Assembly (NCBI GenBank): GCA_002455175.1
Contig: DKKJ01000202.1
Coordinates: 1,316 to 7,170, forward strand
Length of the DNA: 5,855 nucleotides
Reading direction: 5' to 3'
Origin: Opitutaceae bacterium UBA6669
GTDB lineage: Bacteria; Verrucomicrobiota; Verrucomicrobiia; Opitutales; Opitutaceae
The position numbers and the translations under genes are program-made. Below, one piece after another: positions 1 to 5,549 of this stretch. The notes under the pieces are model-generated. The model was not told the DNA's origin and ran no database searches. It worked only from the letters and a program-made list of their open reading frames with translations. Each line of letters starts with the position of its first letter. Position 1 is the first letter of the stretch.

Positions 1-1858
1 TAACATTCGAGGGTTCAGTGCTGGTTCTCTGCGGGATGGTGTTCGCCTCCTCTGGTACAAGCACCTCCCGATGTACGATGTGGAGCGGATCGAGGTGGTC
101 AAAGGCCCCGCGAACATGCTGATCGGTGGGGATACTTCCTTCTCTGGTGGAGTGATGAACTTCGTGACGCGGCGCCCGACTCAGGAATTCAGGAGTGATG
201 CCAAGGTGACTGTTGGGACGGATAGCTATTTTCGAGGAGAGGCGAATGTCTCGGGCCCAATCGTTAAGTCCGATGATTTTACGGCGCTTTATCGTGTGAC
301 TCTGGGCGGGGAAACCGGAGATCCAGAAAAGCCCATGAATACGGTGGACGAGAAATTTATTGGCGGCGCTCTGGCGTTCAATTTCGGCAGCCGCATCCGA
401 CTCGACCTCAACTTCTACCACTTCGAAGACAATACCAACGACTACTGGTCGGACTTCCTCGACATCGTTCGCAGCGTGCCGAATGGCCCCGCAGTCTTGA
501 ATCCGAACTCCACCAGCACATTCGCGCCCGGCCGTCCGGATCAAAATTTCTGGGACACCAAGTCGTGGGTTCTCAACGCGGGGCTGACCGCCAGCCTGAC
601 TCAGAACGGAACCTTCCGTCTTTTCTATGCGCACATGGATGGGACCGACCGACGTCGAACGCTTCGCGGTGGCACGGTGCAGGCTGACAACTACACGCTC
701 ACGCGTCAGGACATTCTTTTCGATTTGCGGCGCTATACTAAAACGCTGCAGGCGGACTACCTCTATCAGACAAAGCGGGAAACGTGGGGTAATGACTTAC
801 AAGTGGGCGCCGAGGTCGGGCAGACGTTCGACGGCACGAACAATAACCTCCTCACGGCGCCTCCGTTGGATACACGCAATCCGGATTACAACAGCTACCA
901 AGTGCCGAATCCGACGGATTGGAATTCGCAGTACTTCAATGTTGCGCGCAATACGCAAAAAACCGATGTCGGCTCTTATTGGTTTCAGGACAATCTGACG
1001 CTCTTTCGCGAAAAACTCATCTTGGTCGGGGGTTTGCGTTGGAGCGATAAGCACTATGTGAGTGAGCAGGGAAATCAGATCATCCTCCCAGGCAACGCCA
1101 CGCCTGCGTACAACAAGACGATCAAGGATGATCCGATGCTGCGTACTCATCGCTACGGTATCGTCTACAAACCGTTCCCAGAGCTCTCGCTCTATTTCTC
1201 TGACGCGGAGAATCAGACGCCTACCCCCGGCTTCGATAGCTTTGGAGTGCCTTTTAAGGACTCCAGCGGCACGCTCCAGGAGTACGGTATCAAGTTTGGT
1301 CGGTCCAGTGGCCGCTACCGCTTCTTTGGAAACGTCGCTTACTTCGAAATGTTGCAGACGAATATTCGTACTTCTATCCCAGATTCGACGGTGCCAGGCG
1401 GTATCCGCTATTTCCAGACAGAGTCGGATTCCACAGAGGGTTGGGAAACGGAGCTGGGTGGACGGATTACCAACGACACCGGCTATGTTGAGCTCGTCGG
1501 CACGTACTACGATGTTTCAACCTACCGGGCGGCTGATCGTGGTCGTGCCGTGGGCGCTCCCGATCGTACTTACAGCCTTCTGGCCAAGTACAGCTGGACC
1601 TCGGGATCACTCAAAGGGCTGACCTTAGGAGCCGGCGTGTATGATCAGACCGTTGTCCGTACTGGAAATAACAACACGATTGACTACCCGGTCACGTATA
1701 GCGCCATGGCGCGTTATATTTTTGCGGAAAAATGGGCAGTGCAGCTCAACGGAATGAACATCACGGACGAACGTTATATTTCCAATGTGATCAACACCGG
1801 TTTGGTGCAGGTCGCTCCTCGAGCAGAGTATCGTCTTTCCGTGAAGTACACCTGGTAA
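1..1858 (+). CDS. TonB-dependent outer-membrane receptor, 5' end missing (plug end plus beta-barrel)
   Basis: This is the C-terminal 618 residues of a TonB-dependent receptor, which imports siderophores, vitamin B12 or glycans across the outer membrane using TonB energy. The frame is open from base 2 to the TAA at 1856-1858. The ATG at 71 lies inside the plug domain and is not the true start, because upstream codons read NIRGFSAGSLRDGVRL, a standard plug motif. It is followed by the diagnostic YDVERIEVVKGPANMLIGG (visible residues 25-43) and GGVMNFVTRRP (49-59). The remainder is beta-barrel, with alternating aromatic strands, a late N-x-T-D-x-R-Y element (GMNITDERY) and a C-terminal aromatic residue in YRLSVKYTW, as needed for BAM insertion. 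The signal peptide, any TonB box and the first part of the plug lie off the left edge. The overall style is siderophore-receptor-like (FhuA/FecA type) rather than SusC-like. The substrate cannot be read from this; the next genes make a sugar acid possible, but the receptor is convergent to them and not in their operon. Confidence 0.95.
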   Translation, partial: NIRGFSAGSLRDGVRLLWYKHLPMYDVERIEVVKGPANMLIGGDTSFSGGVMNFVTRRPTQEFRSDAKVTVGTDSYFRGEANVSGPIVKSDDFTALYRVTLGGETGDPEKPMNTVDEKFIGGALAFNFGSRIRLDLNFYHFEDNTNDYWSDFLDIVRSVPNGPAVLNPNSTSTFAPGRPDQNFWDTKSWVLNAGLTASLTQNGTFRLFYAHMDGTDRRRTLRGGTVQADNYTLTRQDILFDLRRYTKTLQADYLYQTKRETWGNDLQVGAEVGQTFDGTNNNLLTAPPLDTRNPDYNSYQVPNPTDWNSQYFNVARNTQKTDVGSYWFQDNLTLFREKLILVGGLRWSDKHYVSEQGNQIILPGNATPAYNKTIKDDPMLRTHRYGIVYKPFPELSLYFSDAENQTPTPGFDSFGVPFKDSSGTLQEYGIKFGRSSGRYRFFGNVAYFEMLQTNIRTSIPDSTVPGGIRYFQTESDSTEGWETELGGRITNDTGYVELVGTYYDVSTYRAADRGRAVGAPDRTYSLLAKYSWTSGSLKGLTLGAGVYDQTVVRTGNNNTIDYPVTYSAMARYIFAEKWAVQLNGMNITDERYISNVINTGLVQVAPRAEYRLSVKYTW

Positions 1859-1893
1859 GCGGGCGTTTTCTTAAGGAATCGGTGCCCTGCAGA

Positions 1894-1922
1894 AGCGGCT
1901 GCGTTTTGGTAGCGCAGCCGCT
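1894..1922 (+). terminator. GC-rich hairpin downstream of the TonB receptor, probable terminator without T-tract
   Basis: A perfect 10-bp inverted repeat, AGCGGCTGCG (1894-1903) and CGCAGCCGCT (1913-1922), with a 9-nt loop, starts 36 bases after the receptor stop codon. A strong, short-loop stem at this place is typical of a transcript end. No run of T follows on either strand, so it may act as an mRNA 3'-end stabiliser or with Rho rather than as a classical intrinsic terminator. Confidence 0.5.
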
Positions 1923-1936
1923 CCGTCGGGTCGCGA

Positions 1937-1990
1937 TCGAGTTTGGAGTCCTGCCTTTAGGCAGTCCGAAAATTTCGATCCCCGACTCGA
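1937..1990. repeat. nested inverted repeats in the convergent spacer
   Basis: The outer arms are TCGAGT (1937-1942) and ACTCGA (1985-1990). They enclose a small hairpin, CTGCC-TTTA-GGCAG (1951-1964), and the near-palindrome CGAAAATTTCG (1967-1977). It lies between two converging genes and has no credible open frame. It may be part of a bidirectional termination region or a small structured RNA; pairing was judged by eye only. Confidence 0.3.
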
Positions 1991-2002
1991 AGTAGTACTT
2001 CG
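1988..2002. repeat. 15-bp palindrome CGAAGTAGTACTTCG
   Basis: There is a perfect palindrome with 7-bp arms around a single central G. As RNA it can fold only as a shorter stem with a small loop. As DNA it has the symmetry of a dimeric regulator site, but it lies in a spacer between converging genes, where an operator is not expected. Role unknown. Confidence 0.35.
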
Positions 2003-2011
2003 CGCAGGGGA

Positions 2012-2038
2012 ACTCGGAAAGGAACTAAGGCGCCGAGT
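2012..2038 (-). terminator. weak hairpin downstream of the aldolase gene, possible transcript end
   Basis: ACTCGG (2012-2017) and CCGAGT (2033-2038) form a 6-bp inverted repeat with a 15-nt loop, about 90 bases beyond the stop codon of the minus-strand aldolase gene. There is no T-run on the minus-strand side. It is the nearest stem to that stop codon that I found, but support is slight. Confidence 0.2.
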
Positions 2039-2127
2039 GGTAATGTTTTCAGACGGCCTTTTCGTTATGCCGGATCGAAAGAAGGCGCTCGATGGCATGT
2101 CGCTCACCTCGCCCACCCGCTCTCAGG

Positions 2128-3042
2128 TTAAACCTCCCCGGCTTCTGCGAAGAACGATTTCAGCTTTTCCATTTTGTCGTCGTTGAGAGTGCTGTAGGGG
2201 GATCGGCGCCAGCGTTGGGTGATCCCTGCAAGCTCCATGGCTCCGTGGACGACAGCATCAAAGTGCACGCCGTGGGTGGCGCAGAAGTTCATGAAAGGGA
2301 TGTCGAAGCGATTGATGATCTCGACGGCTTCGTCGATCCGACCTGCAGTGATCGCTTCCCAGTAACGGTGGGCGACGGCTGGCTTGAAGCGCATATAGAG
2401 CGACAAATACGAATCGGGTCCTTTTCCGTAGGGAAGCTGGTCGAGATGATTTTCCTTCCGGCCTCCGGAGAGAAACGCCCATCGGCCGGCGTTGAGCGCA
2501 GCCAGGCGGCGTCCGTAGGGCCCGCAAATGTCATCCTTGATCGCGACAATCTGGGTCTCACGTTCCATCAGGGTACGAATCGTCCCGATAGGAACGCTCA
2601 CGCCGGGTCCGATTGCGGTGACAAGCATTACGGGCATAACGCGCGATACCTGTTCAAAGTGATCGACCAACGTCTGCTCAGAGCAAGAGCCCGCCCAGTT
2701 GGGCGGTAGCGGCATGAACATATCGGCACCCAAGCCGCGGCAATATTCGGCAAAGCGGATGGATTCGCCGGTCCACCAGCAGCCTGCAGCGACAACCATC
2801 TTTCTACGCGCGGTTTGCTCCACGACGATACGGGTGACATCAGCCACGTCGCGGTCTGTGAGCACGCTGTAGAGGCTGTCTCCATACGTGAGCAGGATTG
2901 TTCCGCTTTTGGCTTCGGTGACCGCGAAGTCTACACACGCACGGAGAGCTTTTTCGTCGATGGCACCGCTTTTGTCAAAGGGCGTGCTGATCGAGCTGAT
3001 CGGGCCCGTGAGTGACTGCCGGAAGTAGTCGTGTTGATTCAT
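2128..3042 (-). CDS. Dihydrodipicolinate synthase / N-acetylneuraminate lyase superfamily protein with an atypical active site
   Basis: This is a 304-residue TIM-barrel class I aldolase-family protein, close to the usual ~295-300. It has no signal peptide, so it is cytoplasmic. The N-terminus has the family pattern GPISSISTPFDKSGAIDEKAL (13-33), and the Schiff-base lysine is K169 in IVAIKDD. Family members cleave or form 2-keto acids (dihydrodipicolinate synthase, N-acetylneuraminate lyase, KDG aldolases). Two hallmarks are changed. The GTTGE/GSTGE loop reads LTYGDS (51-56). The YN-P segment, about 28 residues before the lysine, reads VMLVTAIGPG (138-147), so the catalytic tyrosine is absent. 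A specific reaction cannot be assigned. The neighbouring sialidase-fold and kelch genes make a sugar acid lyase or dehydratase plausible. The ATG at 3042 is the first possible start because an in-frame TAG directly precedes it. A GGAGG-like stretch exists but is about 20 nt upstream, too far for normal use. The gene is transcribed divergently from the propeller pair. Confidence 0.9.
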   Translation of the reverse strand: MNQHDYFRQSLTGPISSISTPFDKSGAIDEKALRACVDFAVTEAKSGTILLTYGDSLYSVLTDRDVADVTRIVVEQTARRKMVVAAGCWWTGESIRFAEYCRGLGADMFMPLPPNWAGSCSEQTLVDHFEQVSRVMPVMLVTAIGPGVSVPIGTIRTLMERETQIVAIKDDICGPYGRRLAALNAGRWAFLSGGRKENHLDQLPYGKGPDSYLSLYMRFKPAVAHRYWEAITAGRIDEAVEIINRFDIPFMNFCATHGVHFDAVVHGAMELAGITQRWRRSPYSTLNDDKMEKLKSFFAEAGEV

Positions 3043-3316
3043 CTAGGGTGAAAGGCGCTCTCCCTCCGGCGCGATTTGCGAGGGGTGCGAGCGGCGCCCA
3101 GATCACAACCCCGCAGCAGGTTGGGGAACAACCCTTATTGAGGGCTCTTAGCTGGTTACCCGTTCTGACCAAATGATGGTTTTTGAGCTGACGTGCCTCC
3201 CCGGGAACGTTGGGTGAGCGCACGGTGGCGACTCCGCTGATTCTAACCCAGGGTGTTTTGTCGCCTGTGCGATCCCTCTTCCTCATTCTGAGGTTGGAAA
3301 CGATCATCATCAACCG
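3043..3316. promoter_or_regulatory. divergent intergenic region expected to hold promoters for the aldolase and propeller genes
   Basis: These 274 bases separate divergent start codons, so both promoters should lie here. I found no -35/-10 pair good enough to name. Small inverted repeats are CAACC (3106-3110)/GGTTG (3119-3123) and CCCT (3132-3135)/AGGG (3141-3144). Near the aldolase start, CCCTC (3062-3066) can pair with GAGGG (3080-3084); on the minus-strand RNA this would cover the only GGAGG-like stretch of the aldolase leader. The most notable element, at 3219-3271, is listed separately. A minus-strand open frame crossing this region overlaps the aldolase start and does not look like a protein. 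Confidence 0.55.
3219..3271 (+). repeat. bipartite GC-rich inverted repeat upstream of the sialidase-fold gene
   Basis: CGCAC-ggt-GGCGAC (3219-3232) is matched by GTCGCC-t-GTGCG (3260-3271). This gives 11 complementary bases in two blocks, with an asymmetric internal gap and a 27-nt loop. The loop itself carries the small palindrome ACCCAGGGT. The element ends 45 bases before the ATG at 3317. It could be a structured 5' leader of the propeller operon or a regulator site with two symmetric half-sites. The pairing is seen in the sequence; the function is inference. Confidence 0.4.
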
Positions 3317-4471
3317 ATGTCCCTCATGCACCTACCGTCACGTTTGCGCCGCCGACTGCACCTGTTTGCCAGCCTGGCTGTTTTCTTCTTTGCTGTTCCC
3401 TTTGCCTCGTCCTATGCAGCGTCCGCTGGGAAAGTGACCAGTAACGGCTATTGGATTCCCGAGAAGACGGAAGAGCTGAAGGGCCTGAAGCTCGGACCCC
3501 TGGTGAAGCTGGCTGATGGGTCGATCCTGGGCATCGCTAATTCCAAGGCCTGCATCAGCTCGGATGATGGACGCACCTGGAAGGAGTATCCGATGTTTCC
3601 CGGCCACCCCAATATGGAGGTGGCTCCTGGGGCGATGATTCTGACCAGCCGTGGCGTGGTCATCCTTTCTTACAATAATATGAAGGAGCTGTCGGGCTGG
3701 AATTGGGATGAAAAGATTTCTGATGCTCCGGAGGCCAAAATTCCCACCTATGCGATTCGCAGTCTCGACGGAGGGAAAACGTGGCAGGACAACCAGAAGC
3801 TTCATGACGACTGGACCGGGGCGAATCGTGATATCATCGAAACACGAGACGGGAGTGTGATTTTCACGTCGATGATGCTACGTCACAATCCCGGCCGACA
3901 CACGGTCCTCACTTATACGACGCGTAACGACGGAAGGACCTGGTTGCGTAGTAATGTGATCGACCTGGGTGGAATTGGGCACCACAGCGGTGTTTCGGAA
4001 TCCACTCTGGTGCAACGCCGCGACGGAGTTCTGTGGATGTTGATGCGCACCAACTGGGGCAGCTTCTGGGAAACGTTTTCGCAGGATGAGGGCCTCACGT
4101 GGACCGGACATCGCCCGACCAACATCCTCTCCAGCTCGACGCCAGGTCTCTTGAAGCGATTGGAGAGCGGTCGCTTGGTGCTGGTTTGGAATTATCCGTA
4201 TCCTGAAGGCAAAACGACCTACCCCTTGAAAGGCGGCGATCGTCAGTGGTCTGAAGTCCCCGTGAGCGATCATCGCACCGAGATTTGCATTATGTTTTCC
4301 GATGATGATGGCAAAACCTGGGGCAAGCGTACCGTGATTGGGCGCATTACCAAGGATGGCATGCAGCTGACCTATCCCAACTTGATCGAAGTCCGACCAG
4401 GGGAAATCTGGATCACCACCGGTTTCAGGGGTGACCTGGCCATTAAATTGATGGAGAAGGATTTTCTCTAA
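3317..4471 (+). CDS. Exported sialidase-fold protein with five Asp boxes (putative exo-alpha-sialidase-like glycosidase)
   Basis: This 384-residue protein has a Sec signal peptide: a basic N-region with RLRRR (9-13), a hydrophobic stretch at about 16-30, and likely cleavage after ASA (35-37). It should act in the periplasm or outside the cell. Five Asp boxes (S-x-D-x-G-x-T-W) mark propeller blades: SSDDGRTW (81-88), SLDGGKTW (149-156), the degenerate TRNDGRTW (202-209), SQDEGLTW (255-262) and SDDDGKTW (328-335). GVSESTLVQRRDGVLWMLMR (225-244) resembles the Glu-plus-Arg segment of GH33 sialidases (E228, R244). LTYPNLIEVRPG (351-362) resembles the Tyr-nucleophile segment (Y353). The usual N-terminal Arg-Ile-Pro motif is not present; the matching site reads LGP (59-61), so the classic arginine triad looks incomplete. 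True sialidase activity is therefore uncertain, and related propellers act on other glycans. It is the first gene of a likely two-gene operon. An alternative start at residue 4 is possible; neither start has a clear ribosome-binding site. Confidence 0.88.
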   Translation: MSLMHLPSRLRRRLHLFASLAVFFFAVPFASSYAASAGKVTSNGYWIPEKTEELKGLKLGPLVKLADGSILGIANSKACISSDDGRTWKEYPMFPGHPNMEVAPGAMILTSRGVVILSYNNMKELSGWNWDEKISDAPEAKIPTYAIRSLDGGKTWQDNQKLHDDWTGANRDIIETRDGSVIFTSMMLRHNPGRHTVLTYTTRNDGRTWLRSNVIDLGGIGHHSGVSESTLVQRRDGVLWMLMRTNWGSFWETFSQDEGLTWTGHRPTNILSSSTPGLLKRLESGRLVLVWNYPYPEGKTTYPLKGGDRQWSEVPVSDHRTEICIMFSDDDGKTWGKRTVIGRITKDGMQLTYPNLIEVRPGEIWITTGFRGDLAIKLMEKDFL

Positions 4472-4531
4472 AGGTGGTCGCGCTTCGTCGGCTCCTCCTC
4501 TCTCCTCGTCCTACTTGATTCCTTTTGCCCT
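4472..4531 (+). promoter_or_regulatory. pyrimidine-rich leader before the kelch gene, no Shine-Dalgarno
   Basis: The 60-bp gap holds no hairpin and no GGAGG-like sequence near the ATG at 4532. The last 40 bases (4492-4531) have only five purines. The lack of a terminator supports read-through from the gene before it. The pyrimidine tract suggests initiation that does not rely on anti-Shine-Dalgarno pairing, for example S1-assisted or coupled initiation; that is inference. Confidence 0.4.
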
Positions 4532-5503
4532 ATGTCTTCTCCTGCGAAACTAGCTTCCCTCGTCGTCGCTTGCGCTGCTAGTGCGCAAGCTCAGATCTGG
4601 GAAAAGTTACCGTCACTCCCCGAGCCCAATGGTGGCTTTGCTTGCGCCGCATGGGAGGGCAAAATTGCGGTGGTTGGGGGAACGAATTGGGAGGGCGATG
4701 AGAAACGCTGGCTCACGGTGGTACACGTCTTCGATCCTGCTGAGCCAGCGTGGACATTGTTGAAACCGCTCATCCAGCCGATCGCGCATCCGGTCATTTC
4801 TTCCACCTCAGCGGGGCTTGTCGTGGTAGGAGGCACAACAGGACAGGCTCCTTTTCTCTCCTCGGTGAGCGTCACTCGAGGCGAAACCACCGCACGTTCG
4901 GGACCTTCCATTTCACGAGCCACGGTCGGAGCAGCCGGTGGAGCAATTGGAGGAGAGTTCATTCTCGTCGGTGGGACGGATGATATTGCCAATATCGCAC
5001 AGCTTCGGAGTGGGGCGTTTGCGTGGGATTTCCGCAGTGGGAAGGAGCGCACTTTGCCGGACTATCCTGGAGGCGCCTTGGGCCTCGCTGCGTCTGTCAC
5101 GACGGAGGATGAACTTTTTATCTTTGGGGGCGCGACGTGGGATTCGGCCGCGAAGCAAGTGCTCAATCGGGACGATGCTTGGGCTTTTTCTGTTCGTCGC
5201 AACCAATGGCGTCGACTCCATGCCTTGCCGGCGGGTGTACGGGCAATGTCGGCCGTAAGGTTAGATACCCATCGCTTCTATCTCGCGGGCGGTTTTGAAA
5301 GTAATGGCGTTGGGTTCACGGATCACGCTTGGATCTACCACATCGCCGAGGATCGTTATGTACCCGCGCGTGCGCTGCCATACCGGGCGTACGTCGGCTT
5401 GGTGGAATCGGCTGGTTACGTTTACTGCCTAGGTGGCGAGGACCGCGGCAAACACCGGACCGACGAAGTCTACCGGGCGAAAGTCGCGGACTTACTGAAG
5501 TAG
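4532..5503 (+). CDS. Exported six-bladed kelch-repeat protein, NanM-like (sialic acid mutarotase / N-acetylneuraminate epimerase type)
   Basis: This 323-residue protein has a signal peptide, MSSPAKLASLVVACAASAQA, with cleavage expected after AQA (residue 20), so it is periplasmic or secreted. Six kelch-type Gly-Gly pairs, each after a hydrophobic strand, lie at 49-50 (IAVVGG), 100-101 (LVVVGG), 147-148 (FILVGG), 199-200 (LFIFGG), 253-254 (FYLAGG) and 301-302 (VYCLGG). Spacing is 47-54 residues, as in a six-bladed beta-propeller. Downstream W/Y residues (W74, W226, Y276) complete several blades. Size, blade number, export and position after a sialidase-fold gene fit the NanM/YjhT family, which converts alpha- to beta-N-acetylneuraminate in the periplasm. 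Kelch folds also occur in unrelated proteins such as galactose oxidase domains, so the enzymatic role is an inference from fold and context. It probably shares a transcript with the preceding gene and converges on the DGPF gene after it. Confidence 0.85.
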   Translation: MSSPAKLASLVVACAASAQAQIWEKLPSLPEPNGGFACAAWEGKIAVVGGTNWEGDEKRWLTVVHVFDPAEPAWTLLKPLIQPIAHPVISSTSAGLVVVGGTTGQAPFLSSVSVTRGETTARSGPSISRATVGAAGGAIGGEFILVGGTDDIANIAQLRSGAFAWDFRSGKERTLPDYPGGALGLAASVTTEDELFIFGGATWDSAAKQVLNRDDAWAFSVRRNQWRRLHALPAGVRAMSAVRLDTHRFYLAGGFESNGVGFTDHAWIYHIAEDRYVPARALPYRAYVGLVESAGYVYCLGGEDRGKHRTDEVYRAKVADLLK

Positions 5504-5549
5504 TCGGTCCGTTGGGGCGACCTTCCTCTTCGTCGACTGGATTGACGGG
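5504..5549. other. short convergent spacer with no clear terminator
   Basis: Forty-six bases separate the stop codons of the kelch gene and the DGPF gene. I see no convincing hairpin plus T-run. A GGCCGGCCGGCC self-complementary run followed by TTT (5553-5567) lies just beyond, inside the last codons of the minus-strand gene. It could slow the polymerase coming from the kelch gene, but this is weak. Confidence 0.3.

Noticed and set aside
1871..2116. 81-codon minus-strand open frame in the convergent spacer
   Set aside because: It begins at a GTG, is rich in Ser and Arg with no domain pattern, and runs through the inverted-repeat block, so it is more likely non-coding.
2092..2709. 205-codon open frame on the + strand opposite the aldolase gene
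   Set aside because: It lies almost wholly antisense to a gene with clear family motifs, its translation matches no recognisable fold, and it is best explained as a codon-bias shadow.
3168..3185. ACCA-AATGA-TGGT followed by a T-run as an intrinsic terminator
   Set aside because: The stem is only 4 bp, AT-containing, and lies between divergent genes where no transcript from the left is expected to end.
3184..3257. Promoter-like hexamers (TTGAGC, TTGGGT, GATTCT) upstream of the sialidase-fold gene
   Set aside because: No pair has both good matches and a 16-18 bp spacer, so naming one would be a guess.
2975..3331. 118-codon minus-strand frame across the divergent spacer
   Set aside because: It overlaps the aldolase start in another frame and also covers the sialidase-fold start. 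Its translation is basic and unstructured.
4591..5052. 153-codon minus-strand frame opposite the kelch gene
   Set aside because: It is antisense to a protein with a signal peptide and regular kelch blades, and its composition (Pro, Ser, Arg, Thr) is that of a shadow frame.
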